Origin: Caryophanon sp.
Lineage (GTDB): Bacteria; Bacillota; Bacilli; Bacillales_A; Planococcaceae
DNA: 64,000 nucleotides
Reading direction: 5' to 3'
Assembly (NCBI GenBank): GCA_018384745.1
Contig: JAHAYH010000089.1
Coordinates: 1-64,000, forward strand
The number at the start of each line of letters is the position of its first letter. Within the stretch, counting starts at the first letter, position 1. The notes under the pieces were generated by a model, which saw only the letters and a program-made list of their open reading frames with translations, was not told the origin of the DNA and did no database searches. This document shows positions 31,229-42,088 of the stretch, one piece after another. The translations under genes and the position numbers were made by a program.

Positions 31229-33880
31229 ATGACAGAATTAAACATTTCAATGCCAACGAAGTACGAGCCACAAAACGTAGAACAAGGACGCTACGAATGG
31301 TGGGTAAACGGGAAGTTTTTCGAAGCGCAACCAGATGCGGATAAAGAGCCGTACGCAATCGTTATTCCACCGCCAAACGTAACAGGGAAATTACACTTAG
31401 GACACGCATGGGACACAACGTTACAAGACATTTTAGTACGCATGAAGCGCATGCAAGGCTACGATGCGTTATGGTTACCAGGAATGGACCATGCCGGCAT
31501 CGCAACGCAAGCAAAAGTAGAAGAAAAGCTTCGCGGCGAAGGCATTTCACGCTATGACTTAGGTCGTGAAAAATTCCTTGAAAAAACATGGGAGTGGAAA
31601 GAAGAATACGCATCACACATTCGCGCACAATGGGCAAAGCTTGGTCTTGGTTTAGACTATACGCGTGAGCGCTTCACATTAGATGAAGGCTTAAACAAAG
31701 CGGTAAACGAAGTATTCGTAAAATTATACGAAAAAGGCTACATTTACCGTGGTGAGCGCATCATTAACTGGGACCCAGCAGCTAAAACAGCATTATCAGA
31801 TATCGAAGTAATTCATAAGGAAGTAGAAGGCGCATTTTACCATATGGAATACCCATTAGCAGACGGTTCTGGCAAGTTACGCGTAGCAACAACACGTCCA
31901 GAAACAATGCTTGGTGACTCTGGTGTAGCTGTACACCCTGAAGATGAGCGTTATGCACACTTAGTAGGCAAAACGGTTATTTTACCAATCGTAGGACGCG
32001 AAATCCCAATCGTAGCAGATGACTACGTAGATAAAGACTTCGGAACAGGCGTTGTAAAAATGACGCCAGCACATGACCCGAACGACTTTGAAGTAGGTAA
32101 CCGTCACAACTTAGAGCGCATCCTTGTGATGAACGAAGATGGCACAATGAACGACCTTGCTGGTAAATATGCAGGGATGGATCGTTTCGAATGCCGCAAG
32201 CAAATCGTTGCAGACTTACAAGAAGCTGGCGTATTAGTAGAGATCGAGCCACATACACACCAAGTTGGACACTCTGAGCGTTCAGGTGCAGTTGTTGAGC
32301 CGTACCTTTCAAAACAATGGTTCGTTAAAATGGCACCACTTGCAGAAGAAGCATTAGCGATGCAAGCGAAAGAAGACGAAAAAGTAAACTTCGTACCAAA
32401 CCGTTTTGAAAACACGTACAACCGCTGGATGGAAAACATTCACGACTGGTGTATTTCGCGTCAATTATGGTGGGGTCACCAAATTCCAGCGTGGTACAAC
32501 AATGAAACAGGTGAAATTTACGTAGGTCAAGAAGCGCCAGCAGATGCACAAAATTGGACGCGCGATGAAGATGTACTAGATACATGGTTCTCATCTGCAT
32601 TATGGCCGTTCTCAACAATGGGTTGGCCGGATACAGAAGCGGCAGACTACAAGCGTTACTACCCAACAGCAGCACTTGTAACAGGTTATGACATCATCTT
32701 CTTCTGGGTATCTCGTATGATTTTCCAAGGAAAAGAATTCACAGGCGAGCGTCCATTTAAAGACGTATTAATTCACGGTTTAGTACGTGATGCAGAAGGT
32801 CGCAAAATGAGTAAATCACTTGGGAACGGCGTAGACCCAATGGATGTAATCGAGCAATACGGTGCAGACTCACTGCGCTACTTCTTAGCAACAGGCTCTT
32901 CACCTGGTCAAGATTTACGTTACTCAACAGAAAAAGTAGAGTCTACGTGGAACTTCGTCAACAAAATTTGGAACGCATCACGCTTTGCATTAATGAACAT
33001 GGAAGGCTTAACGTTTGAGCAAATTAACTTAGACGGCAACTTAAACGTAGCAGACAAGTGGATTTTATCACGCTTAAACGAAACGATTGACCGTGTAACA
33101 ACACTTGCTGATAAATATGAGTTCGGTGAAGTAGGTCGTGAACTATACAACTTCATTTGGGATGATTTCTGTTCTTGGTATATCGAAATGGCGAAATTAC
33201 CATTATACGGTGATGATGAGGCAGCAAAATTAACGACACGTTCAGTGCTTGCTTACGTACTTGACAACACAATGCGTTTATTACACCCATTCATGCCATT
33301 CGTAACAGAAGAAATTTGGCAGCACTTACCACACGAAGGTGAATCAATCGTAACAGCGGCTTGGCCAACTGTGAACGAAGCATTCAACTTCGAAGCGGAC
33401 GCACAAAACATGAAGCTATTAACGGAAATTATCCGTTCAGTACGTAACATCCGTGCCGAAGTAAACACGCCAATGAGCAAAAAAGTAAACTTAAGCATTT
33501 TAGCAAAAGACGCAGCAACGGCAGCGATTTTAGAAGAGAACCGCGCGTACATTGAAAAGTTCTGTAACCCAGAAGCATTAACGATCGGGCATGACTTCAC
33601 AGCGCCAGAACAATCAATGTCTGCAGTTGTGTCAGGTGCAGAATTATTTTTACCACTTGCTGGCTTAATTAACATTGAAGAAGAAATGGCTCGCCTACAA
33701 AAAGAACTAGAAAAATGGGCAAAAGAAGTGAAGCTTGTAAACGGTAAGCTTTCAAACGAAAAATTCGTATCAAAAGCACCAGAAGCATTAGTGAACGCAG
33801 AGCGTGAAAAATTAGCAGATTATGAAGCAAAACACGCAGCAGTTGAAAAACGTTTAGAAGAATTAAAAGCATTATCATAA
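31229..33880 (+). CDS. valS: valyl-tRNA synthetase
   Basis: [21 protein letters not shown] (HIGH region), [18 protein letters not shown] (KMSKS), start 31229. Confidence 0.98.
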   Translation: MTELNISMPTKYEPQNVEQGRYEWWVNGKFFEAQPDADKEPYAIVIPPPNVTGKLHLGHAWDTTLQDILVRMKRMQGYDALWLPGMDHAGIATQAKVEEKLRGEGISRYDLGREKFLEKTWEWKEEYASHIRAQWAKLGLGLDYTRERFTLDEGLNKAVNEVFVKLYEKGYIYRGERIINWDPAAKTALSDIEVIHKEVEGAFYHMEYPLADGSGKLRVATTRPETMLGDSGVAVHPEDERYAHLVGKTVILPIVGREIPIVADDYVDKDFGTGVVKMTPAHDPNDFEVGNRHNLERILVMNEDGTMNDLAGKYAGMDRFECRKQIVADLQEAGVLVEIEPHTHQVGHSERSGAVVEPYLSKQWFVKMAPLAEEALAMQAKEDEKVNFVPNRFENTYNRWMENIHDWCISRQLWWGHQIPAWYNNETGEIYVGQEAPADAQNWTRDEDVLDTWFSSALWPFSTMGWPDTEAADYKRYYPTAALVTGYDIIFFWVSRMIFQGKEFTGERPFKDVLIHGLVRDAEGRKMSKSLGNGVDPMDVIEQYGADSLRYFLATGSSPGQDLRYSTEKVESTWNFVNKIWNASRFALMNMEGLTFEQINLDGNLNVADKWILSRLNETIDRVTTLADKYEFGEVGRELYNFIWDDFCSWYIEMAKLPLYGDDEAAKLTTRSVLAYVLDNTMRLLHPFMPFVTEEIWQHLPHEGESIVTAAWPTVNEAFNFEADAQNMKLLTEIIRSVRNIRAEVNTPMSKKVNLSILAKDAATAAILEENRAYIEKFCNPEALTIGHDFTAPEQSMSAVVSGAELFLPLAGLINIEEEMARLQKELEKWAKEVKLVNGKLSNEKFVSKAPEALVNAEREKLADYEAKHAAVEKRLEELKALS

Positions 33881-33972
33881 GCTGTTGGCAGTACGGGGAA
33901 TCCCTCGTACTGCTTTTTTCTGTATGCACTTGTCATGCACGCAACCATTCGATAAAATGACAAGGATATACA

Positions 33973-35280
33973 TTGAACGGAGAGGTCGTGAACAACTTGG
34001 GACAACGATTCACAACAGTTGCCGAATGTGAGGCATATTTATTTCGCCTGCGCGGTGGGGAGAAGCGACGTGAACCATTAGCGGTCATGCACACATTACT
34101 AGCAGCGTTTTACAATCCGCAGCAGCGCGTGCCGTTTATTCATGTAGCAGGCACAAACGGCAAAGGATCCACGGTAAACTTTATGCGCGAACTATTACAG
34201 CAAGCGCATGTGCGTGTTGGGGCATTTACATCGCCGCATTTACAGCGCATGAATGAGCGCATGACGATTAATGGCATTGAAATTGCGGATGAAAGGCTCA
34301 TTACATACGTCAACGAATTAATCGACGTCATCGAGCAGCAAAACATCACGCCGAACTTTTTTGAATGTATGACGCTTATTGCATGGCGTTATTTTGCGGA
34401 TGAACAAGTAGATGTAGCGCTGATCGAAGTCGGCATTGGTGGGCGCATTGATTCAACGAACGTTGCAACGCCGCTCGTATCGGTCATTACATCGATTGGT
34501 TTTGATCACGTCGATCTGCTTGGGCATACGTTAGACGATATTACGCGTGAAAAAGCAGGTGTGATTAAAGCAGGTGTTCCGGTTGTAACGGCGGTGACAC
34601 AAAAAGAGGCACGCGATGTGATTCACGATGTTGCCAACGCGTTAAGCGCGCCGTATTACGCATTTGATGAGCACTTTACGTTTACGTGTACACATGCTGA
34701 TGCGACAAAGCAGCAAGGCGTGTTTGAAGGAATTAGCTTGCGCATACTGCTTACATTAACGATGCTCGGTGAACATCAACAGCGTAACGCGGCTGCTGCC
34801 ATTCAAGCGGTATTACTACTGCCGAATATCGCCGTAACGGCTGCACATATTGAAGCGGCGATGACACAAGCGATGTGGGCAGGGCGCTTTGAGCAAGTAT
34901 TACCGCGCGTCTTCATTGATGGTGCCCATAATGAACAAGGAACGGCTGCACTTATTCAAACGTTGCAGCAAACGTTGCCACAAAAGCGCTATCACTTTTT
35001 CTATGCAGCGATGCATGATAAAGATCATGCACAAAGCATCGCGCAAATGGACGCGGTCGCTACAACGATGACGTTTACGACGATTCCGTTACCGCGTGCA
35101 GCAACAGCCGAAGCGCTCGCAGCGGAATCCACACATGCACAAAAGCGCATCACGACCGATTGGCAACAAGCGATTACACAGTACATGCGAACGCGTACAG
35201 CAGAGGATGTCCTTATTGTGACGGGCTCGCTGTACTTTATTTCAGAAGCACGACCATTCATTCAAACGCTGGGGGAATAA
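33973..35280 (+). CDS. folC: bifunctional folylpolyglutamate/dihydrofolate synthase (copy 1)
   Basis: IHVAGTNGKGSTVNFMRELLQ, FTSPHLQRMNERMTING, EVGIGGRIDSTNV; exact start uncertain (non-ATG). Confidence 0.93.
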   Translation: MNGEVVNNLGQRFTTVAECEAYLFRLRGGEKRREPLAVMHTLLAAFYNPQQRVPFIHVAGTNGKGSTVNFMRELLQQAHVRVGAFTSPHLQRMNERMTINGIEIADERLITYVNELIDVIEQQNITPNFFECMTLIAWRYFADEQVDVALIEVGIGGRIDSTNVATPLVSVITSIGFDHVDLLGHTLDDITREKAGVIKAGVPVVTAVTQKEARDVIHDVANALSAPYYAFDEHFTFTCTHADATKQQGVFEGISLRILLTLTMLGEHQQRNAAAAIQAVLLLPNIAVTAAHIEAAMTQAMWAGRFEQVLPRVFIDGAHNEQGTAALIQTLQQTLPQKRYHFFYAAMHDKDHAQSIAQMDAVATTMTFTTIPLPRAATAEALAAESTHAQKRITTDWQQAITQYMRTRTAEDVLIVTGSLYFISEARPFIQTLGE

Positions 35281-35284
35281 CTTC

Positions 35285-36481
35285 ATGGAAATTCAAGGAT
35301 TAGCACATTATAAACAACGATTTCAACTAGTAAGTAAAGCGGGGATTGAGCCGGGCCTTACACGTGTGGAAGCCGCACTTGCCGCGCTTGGCAATCCACA
35401 TAAGCAGCTCCACATTATTCACGTAGCAGGGACAAATGGCAAAGGGTCGACAATCGGGTTTTTAGAGCAGCTTGCACGTACGCGTCAATTAAATGTTGGT
35501 GTCTTCACATCCCCTGCGTTTATCGATGTCCATGATCAAATTCGCTTTAACGGGGAGCACATTACGAACGCACAAATGGAGGCGGCAATGACGCGTGTTG
35601 CAGCGGCATCCATTTATGACTTAACGGACTTTGAATTGCTAACAGTTGTGGCATTTGTTGCATTCGCACAAGCGAATGTAGACGTTGCGATTATTGAAAC
35701 GGGCATGGGTGGTTTGCTCGATGCAACAAACGTTGTAAAACCTGTAGTGTCGGTAATTACGACTATTGCCCGTGAGCATACAAATTTTTTAGGCGATACA
35801 ATTGAAAGCATCGCAACGCATAAAGCAGGGATTTTAAAGTTTGGTGCGCCAGCGGTCATTGGCGCATTGCCAGAAGCCGCACGCGACGTCATCGTACAAC
35901 AAGCCGCAGTGCACCGCATTCCACTGTATACGTATGGCGAAGATTTTAGCATCGAGCAACGCACGTACCGCTTTGGCGATGTCGTGTTTGATGAATTGGA
36001 ACCGGCGTTAAAAGGGGAACATCAGCAACATAATATGGCATTAGCAATTACCGCATTTGTGCTATTTTGTGAGCGTTTAAAGCTGCACGTCGCACCGAAA
36101 CGTGTGCAGCAAGCTGTGCGTACGGCTTACGTGCCATACCGCTTTGAACAAATTGCACCAAATGTATATATGGACGGTGCGCATAACGTCGCAGGTGCAA
36201 AAGCGCTCGTTGCGACGATTCATGAACAGTTGAATGAACGTGTGCACATCGTTATTGGCATGCTGCGTGATAAAGATGTAGAAGGTGTGCTCCAAACGTT
36301 AGCACCTGTTGCAAAGTCATTTTCATTTATGCGTTTTGAGCATGAGCGCGCATTAGACCCAGCAGTGATGCAGCAATATGTAGACGGGCGCATTGTGACA
36401 TCGCTGCGTGACGTAGAGGCAGCCGATGCGCCGGTCGTTGTAACAGGTTCGCTGTATTTATTAGCAAGCCTTGCAAAATAA
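35285..36481 (+). CDS. FolC-family Mur ligase-like synthase (tandem copy 2)
   Basis: IHVAGTNGKGSTIGFLEQLA, FTSPAFIDVHDQIRFNGEHI, ETGMGGLLDATNVV; follows folC copy 1 by 4 bp. Confidence 0.9.
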   Translation: MEIQGLAHYKQRFQLVSKAGIEPGLTRVEAALAALGNPHKQLHIIHVAGTNGKGSTIGFLEQLARTRQLNVGVFTSPAFIDVHDQIRFNGEHITNAQMEAAMTRVAAASIYDLTDFELLTVVAFVAFAQANVDVAIIETGMGGLLDATNVVKPVVSVITTIAREHTNFLGDTIESIATHKAGILKFGAPAVIGALPEAARDVIVQQAAVHRIPLYTYGEDFSIEQRTYRFGDVVFDELEPALKGEHQQHNMALAITAFVLFCERLKLHVAPKRVQQAVRTAYVPYRFEQIAPNVYMDGAHNVAGAKALVATIHEQLNERVHIVIGMLRDKDVEGVLQTLAPVAKSFSFMRFEHERALDPAVMQQYVDGRIVTSLRDVEAADAPVVVTGSLYLLASLAK

Positions 36482-36578
36482 ATATATGCCGCGTAAAAGT
36501 GTGCATAAAAGATCATTTTACGAACAAAGCTAGCGCCTATAGAGGAAGCAACGTATCGTTATAGAGGAGGAAGAACGT

Positions 36579-37166
36579 GTGCAATTTTTAACGGAAAAAT
36601 CCATCGTGTTAGCATCTGCATCACCGAGACGAAAAGAGCTATTTGCTCGACTGCAAATTCCATTTACAATTCATACGGCAGATGTGGATGAGCAAAGCAT
36701 CGCAGTGCTCACGCCGGAGCAATATGTAAAGGATGTCGCGTTACTGAAAGCGCGCGCGGTCGCAAAACAACAGCCAAACCGCGTCATCATTGGTGCAGAT
36801 ACAACGGTGGCAGCAGGCAATGAGCTGCTTCATAAACCGGTGGATGCAGCAGAAGCATTGTCGCATTTACAAGCGTTGCGTGGACGTACCCATCATGTGT
36901 TAACAGCTGTTGCCATTATCGAAGAAGACGGACGCGAAACGGTATTTGTCGAAAAAACAGCCGTGACGTTTAAGCAAGTATCAGACGACTTGTTACAAGC
37001 GTATATTGCAACGGGCGATCCATTTGATAAAGCAGGTGGCTACGGCATCCAAACAGATGGTGTCTTTTTAGTCGAACGTATTGAAGGGGATTATTTAAAT
37101 GTCGTAGGATTACCGCTTGCGACGCTTTGTGAGCAACTTCTTTCTCAACGCATTATAACGCTTTAA
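36579..37166 (+). CDS. maf: Maf-family nucleotide pyrophosphatase
   Basis: VLASASPRRKELFARL, VIIGADTTVA, GDPFDKAGGYGIQ. Confidence 0.95.
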   Translation: MQFLTEKSIVLASASPRRKELFARLQIPFTIHTADVDEQSIAVLTPEQYVKDVALLKARAVAKQQPNRVIIGADTTVAAGNELLHKPVDAAEALSHLQALRGRTHHVLTAVAIIEEDGRETVFVEKTAVTFKQVSDDLLQAYIATGDPFDKAGGYGIQTDGVFLVERIEGDYLNVVGLPLATLCEQLLSQRIITL

Positions 37167-37172
37167 GAAAGG

Positions 37173-37730
37173 ATGATGAGCGTGCATCCATTACCGCAAA
37201 ATCGGCCGCGTGAACGATGTTTAACGTATGGAGCAAAGGCACTCACACATGAAGAATTGCTTGCGTTGTTGCTGCGCACGGGCACAAAGGACGCAAGCGT
37301 GACACAAATAGCAGCAAGCATTATGGAGCGAGTGGAGCGCATACAGCACTTGCGCGATGTGACGCTGCAAGAACTTACCGCCATTAAAGGGGTCGGTACG
37401 ATGAAGGCGTTGCAACTGCTAGCAGCGATTGAACTTGGGCGCCGTATCGCTTCAAAAGTAGACGAGCAACGCTATAGCATTCGCTCACCAGCAGATGCCG
37501 CTGCATTTGTCATGGAGGATTTAACGGGCTTACAACAGGAGCATTTTATGGTGCTGTATTTGAACACGAAAAACGAAGTGCTGCACAAAGAGACGGTGTT
37601 TATTGGCAGCTTGAATGCGAGCATTGTGCATCCAAGGGAGATATTCCGCCACGCCATTAAGCGCGCTGCAGCGAGCATTTTACTAATCCATAACCACCCG
37701 AGCGGCACATTATTAAACATAGTATCCTAA
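37173..37730 (+). pseudogene. radC: radC 5' portion, interrupted by transposon after HNHPSG
   Basis: RPRERCLTYGAKALTHEELLALLLRTGTKDASV...LQQEHFMVLYLNTKNEVL...ILLIHNHPSG then element-derived TLLNIVS*. Confidence 0.95.
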
Positions 37731-37768
37731 ACTAGAGTACTCTAAGTACTCGAAGTTTAGGATTTTTT
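37725..37768 (+). terminator. hairpin terminator at left end of transposon
   Basis: TCCTAAACTAGAGTACT-CTA-AGTACTCGAAGTTTAGGA-TTTTTT. Confidence 0.8.
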
Positions 37769-37843
37769 AATTACAGTGCTTTAACTATTAAATATATAAG
37801 GGTATTATTAATAGTAGTTAAAGTATTTAAAGGTGGTGGAAAG

Positions 37844-38929
37844 ATGAAGGTTCAGAAAGTAATTGTGGAGGAAAAATCATATCCGTTATACATACTGCTA
37901 GATAAAGAATTTGAAGTGATAGAACCGGTTAAGCGATTTATAAAGTACTTGGATAATACGGGCAAAGCTCCAAATACCATTAAAACATATTGTTATCATC
38001 TCAAGCTGTTTTATGAATTTATGAGCCAAAGTAGAATCGAATTAGGAGATTTACAATTTGAGGATTTAGCAAACTTTGTAGGATGGTTAAGAAATCCAGC
38101 AGGGCATTTAAAGGTAATAGATATACAACCAAAGAAGGCTAAAAGAGAGGAAACATCAGTTAATTCCATACTTAACGCTGTAACTAGTTTCTTAGAGTAT
38201 TTAAATCGCACAGAAAATTTTAAAGCTATAGATATGTCTAAAGAAGCAAGAGGAAGAAACTTTAAGGGGTTTCTTCACCATATTTCTAAAGGTAGATCCT
38301 ATAAAAAAAATATTTTAAAGCTTAGGGTCAAAAAGAAACTTGTACAAGTATTAGAACATGGACAAGTCAAAGCAATAATTGAGGCATGTCATACCAAAAG
38401 AGATAAGTTACTTATTATGCTTATGTATGAAGGGGGACTTCGGATAGGAGAAGCATTATCCCTTCGTATTGAAGATATTTCAACATGGGATAACCAGATT
38501 AACATCAGGCCAAGAGATCATAATGAAAATGGAGCTTATATTAAACTTAAAAAAGAAAGAACTATTGATGTAAGTAAGGAATTAATGGCATTATATACCG
38601 ATTACTTAGTACATGAATATGGGGAAGATTTAGATCATGATTATATATTTATTAATCTTAAAGATTCTTATTTTGGCCACCCTCTAAAATATCAAAGTGT
38701 ATTAGACTTAATAAGAAGACTAGGAAAACGGACAGGGATTACTTTCACTGCCCATATATTACGTCATACGCATGCCACAGAGCTTATTAGAAGTGGATGG
38801 GATGCTGCATATGTACAAAAAAGATTAGGGCATGCCCATGTACAAACAACACTTGATACGTATGTTCATCTTTCTGATCAAGATATGAAGAATGAATATA
38901 AAAAGTATCTTCAAGGGAGAGAAACATGA
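37844..38929 (+). CDS. tnpA: Tn554-family tyrosine recombinase TnpA
   Basis: 361 aa; [28 protein letters not shown]...[16 protein letters not shown] (R-HxxR-H-Y residues intact). Confidence 0.93.
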   Translation: MKVQKVIVEEKSYPLYILLDKEFEVIEPVKRFIKYLDNTGKAPNTIKTYCYHLKLFYEFMSQSRIELGDLQFEDLANFVGWLRNPAGHLKVIDIQPKKAKREETSVNSILNAVTSFLEYLNRTENFKAIDMSKEARGRNFKGFLHHISKGRSYKKNILKLRVKKKLVQVLEHGQVKAIIEACHTKRDKLLIMLMYEGGLRIGEALSLRIEDISTWDNQINIRPRDHNENGAYIKLKKERTIDVSKELMALYTDYLVHEYGEDLDHDYIFINLKDSYFGHPLKYQSVLDLIRRLGKRTGITFTAHILRHTHATELIRSGWDAAYVQKRLGHAHVQTTLDTYVHLSDQDMKNEYKKYLQGRET

Positions 38930-40845
38930 CAATGAAATTTCCAAGTGTAGCAACTAATCGAAAGCTTATCGCTAGTACAGAGATTAATAAAAAAATAGCT
39001 AATATGACAAGTGTTTTAAAAGGTTATTGGGCAGCAGATAGATGGGATATAAGAATTTGTCCGCATCCTAGTGCAATTGAGTTAAGTAAGAATCCGTCAC
39101 TAAGAAATCGTTGGGTAAATTTCGATAAGGTGGAAAATGTCTGGTTGAAAACAGAATTAAAATATTTTTATTACCTTCACTTGAATAATGGAGCTTGGAA
39201 TGCAAAATCCGTTTGGATTAGAAAGGGAACAGTGATAAGCCGGATGATGGGATTTTTAAATTTAAAATATCCTAATATTACATCGATAACCGAAGTGCCT
39301 ATAAAAAAAGCTTTGACAGAATACCGGACCTACTTAACAGAACAAAAAGTAAAAACTACGACTACTAATTACAAACTTGATGTAAATCAGCAGAAAGTTA
39401 CTGTACATGCGAATTCCTATTACGTTACTCATCTTAAGCAGTTTATGGAATTCTATGAGGACTTCTATTTTGATGGGGAAGAATGGGAAAAAGATGTTTG
39501 GAATCGAAGAAAATTATCATTACCGGAAGATAAGGTAAACCCAACATCCTACGAATATACGATCAACTTTAAGGGTTTTAAGAATAATTATTTTAAAGAA
39601 ATAGTTAAGCGATATTGTAAACTAATGTTAAACACAGCTAGCTTTTCTCACGTAGTAGATATAGCTTCAAAATTAAAAGAATTTTTTAATTTCATGAACA
39701 AAAATTGTGAAGGTATACAAAGGATTCATCAATTAACTAGAAATGAAATTGAGCAATATTTTAATTATATTAATTTAAAAGGTTTAAAACCCAGTACTGT
39801 AACTGGACGAATATCTACTTTAGACGTTTTTTTTACTACAATTCAAAGATATGACTGGAAGGATACACCTTCTAAGATCCTTATCTTTCAAGAAGATTAC
39901 CCTAAAGTGCCGAAGGCACTACCACGTTATATTGATGAACATATACTTGAACAATTAAATGGGAAATTAGATAAATTGGAACCTTATATTGCTACAATGG
40001 TTATGGTACTTCAAGAATGCGGGATGCGTATCAGTGAACTTTGTACATTGAAAAAAGGGAGCGTCATAACCGATAAAGAAGGGGATTGCTTTTTAAAGTA
40101 TTATCAGTGGAAAATGAAGAAAGAGCATATCATTCCTATTTCTAAAGAAATTGCTGCATTGATATTAGTTCAAGAGCAAAGGGTGGCTGATGAACTCGAT
40201 GATGGATGTGTATATGTGTTTCCCCGAAAAGATTGCTCACCATTGAAACAAGATACCTTTAGGGTTAAATTAAATGAACTAGCTTATGAAGAAAAGATAA
40301 CGGACAGCAACGGAGAAATTTTTCGTTTTCATGCTCATGCCTTTCGGCATACAGTTGGCACTAGAATGATAAATAACGGAGTGCCACAACATATTGTCCA
40401 GAAGTTCTTGGGTCACGAATCACCGGAAATGACGGCAAGATATGCACATATTTTTGATGAAACCCTAAAGAAGGAATTTACGAAATTTAAGGAAACCTTA
40501 GTAACGAATAACGGTAGCATTCTGGATTTAAGTGAGGAAAATACTGAAGCTGACAATACAGATCTTCAATGGTTTAAAAAGAATATCAATGCACAGGCAC
40601 TTCCTAATGGCTATTGTCGGTTACCAGTAATTGCAGGACCATGTCCTCACGCAAATGCATGTTTAGATTGTACGAATTTCTGTACAAGTAAACAATTTCT
40701 TACTGAACATGAAGAGCACTTAGAGCGAACTAAAGAAATACTAAATAGGGCTAAACAAAACCAATGGCAGCGTCAGGTTGAAACCAATGAACGTGTTAAA
40801 AATAGATTAGAACAGATTATTCATTCGTTAAAGGAGACGAATTAA
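38926..40845 (+). CDS. tnpB: Tn554-family tyrosine recombinase TnpB
   Basis: 639 aa; [23 protein letters not shown]...[16 protein letters not shown]-terminal Cys-rich region; 4-bp overlap with tnpA. Confidence 0.93.
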   Translation: MTMKFPSVATNRKLIASTEINKKIANMTSVLKGYWAADRWDIRICPHPSAIELSKNPSLRNRWVNFDKVENVWLKTELKYFYYLHLNNGAWNAKSVWIRKGTVISRMMGFLNLKYPNITSITEVPIKKALTEYRTYLTEQKVKTTTTNYKLDVNQQKVTVHANSYYVTHLKQFMEFYEDFYFDGEEWEKDVWNRRKLSLPEDKVNPTSYEYTINFKGFKNNYFKEIVKRYCKLMLNTASFSHVVDIASKLKEFFNFMNKNCEGIQRIHQLTRNEIEQYFNYINLKGLKPSTVTGRISTLDVFFTTIQRYDWKDTPSKILIFQEDYPKVPKALPRYIDEHILEQLNGKLDKLEPYIATMVMVLQECGMRISELCTLKKGSVITDKEGDCFLKYYQWKMKKEHIIPISKEIAALILVQEQRVADELDDGCVYVFPRKDCSPLKQDTFRVKLNELAYEEKITDSNGEIFRFHAHAFRHTVGTRMINNGVPQHIVQKFLGHESPEMTARYAHIFDETLKKEFTKFKETLVTNNGSILDLSEENTEADNTDLQWFKKNINAQALPNGYCRLPVIAGPCPHANACLDCTNFCTSKQFLTEHEEHLERTKEILNRAKQNQWQRQVETNERVKNRLEQIIHSLKETN

Positions 40846-40846
40846 A

Positions 40847-41212
40847 ATGATTAGAAAAGGTAACACAACTGCCATAGTTCAGCTAGCTAAAGACAAGTCG
40901 GAGAAAACAAGAATTAGGGTTGAAAAGACAATTTCAGAGATGGCATTGAAAGAAGAGAAGATTAATTTTAATTCCGTTGCACAAAAAGCAAATGTTTCAA
41001 AGTCATGGCTTTACAAACAAAAAGATATTAGAACTAGAGTGGAGACATTAAGAGGGATGCAGATAAGTGAGTTAACCCCCCGTAAACCTAGTAAAAGCCC
41101 TCGTTCAGAGGACGTATTAATAAAAACCTTAAAAAGCCGTATAAAGGCGTTAGAAGAAGAGAATGAACGGTTAAAGGATCAAGTTCAAAAATTACATGGC
41201 AAGCTGTTTTAG
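40847..41212 (+). CDS. tnpC: Tn554-family transposition protein TnpC
   Basis: 121 aa immediately after tnpB; NFNSVAQKANVSKSWLYKQKDIRTRVETLR and C-terminal coiled coil. Confidence 0.9.
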   Translation: MIRKGNTTAIVQLAKDKSEKTRIRVEKTISEMALKEEKINFNSVAQKANVSKSWLYKQKDIRTRVETLRGMQISELTPRKPSKSPRSEDVLIKTLKSRIKALEEENERLKDQVQKLHGKLF

Positions 41213-41295
41213 CAGATTTGTGTTTCTTGGAATTTATTGGGCACTTTGAATTGGCTACCTAAAATGAAATCGCTAAAACCTTCAATAACTTCAAT

Positions 41296-41337
41296 AGCCC
41301 ATTTCCCTAAATGTGTTAAGGGGAAATGGGCTTTCTT
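41296..41337. terminator. convergent terminator between tnpC and orf138
   Basis: AGCCCATTTCCC ... GGGAAATGGGCT-TTC inverted repeat. Confidence 0.75.
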
Positions 41338-41494
41338 CTAGTATTGTTGGCATGATCGCAGAAGTGTTTTATGCTCTTAAATAATACTTTTTAATATATT
41401 GCAAATACTCATTAGCACTTTTCTGTATCTCTTCGCCCTTCATATCCGAATTAGCACCGTAAAGTACAAACTCTGGTACATATTCAGCATGAAT

Positions 41495-41911
41495 CTATGC
41501 ACATAAAGATTTGAATGGTGTTAACATCTGGGTTAATGTATGCTTGTTTTTACCCATACTTGTAAATTCACCTTTTTTTACGCCAGCTGATATAGCTAAT
41601 CCTAATTTTCGATTATAAAATATTCTTTTACCCTTTGATCCGTAAGCCCATCCATATATAATCACTTCATCGATCCATTTTTTTAATAATGAAGGAGAAC
41701 TATACCAATATAATGGAAATTGAAAAATAATATTATCATGATTTTCAACTAATTCCTGCTCTCTTTTTACATTTATAATAAAATCAGGATACTCTCTATA
41801 AAGATCATGAATGGTAATTTCGTTTGAATAAGACGCTGCTTTTTCTACCCAAACTTTATTGATTCGAGAATTTGGCATATCTGGGTGAGAAACGATCACC
41901 AATGTTTTCAT
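41495..41911 (-). CDS. orf138: orf138: NAD(P)H oxidoreductase-like (flavodoxin-fold), C-terminally truncated by TAG
   Basis: 138 aa; MKTLVIVSHPDMPNSRINKVW...NIIFQFPLYWYSSPSLLKKWIDEVIIYGWAYG...GKRIFYNRKLGLAISAGV. Confidence 0.85.
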   Translation of the reverse strand: MKTLVIVSHPDMPNSRINKVWVEKAASYSNEITIHDLYREYPDFIINVKREQELVENHDNIIFQFPLYWYSSPSLLKKWIDEVIIYGWAYGSKGKRIFYNRKLGLAISAGVKKGEFTSMGKNKHTLTQMLTPFKSLCA

Positions 41912-41928
41912 TGTTTCATCCTTAACAT

Positions 41929-41970
41929 ACTCAACTTTCGCACCAATAAAACAGTGTACGAAAGTTGAGT
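41929..41970. terminator. inverted repeat between fexA and orf138, possible terminator
   Basis: ACTCAACTTTCG-N18-CGAAAGTTGAGT, perfect 12-bp arms. Confidence 0.55.
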
Positions 41971-42088
41971 TACTTAAAAGTATTCTATTCTAAGAAATTC
42001 AAATTTGCGTGATTCCTAAGCTATTTATTTACAGCTTAAACTATAGAAGATGAACTAAACAATAACTAATCTTTACATAACTAAGTTA

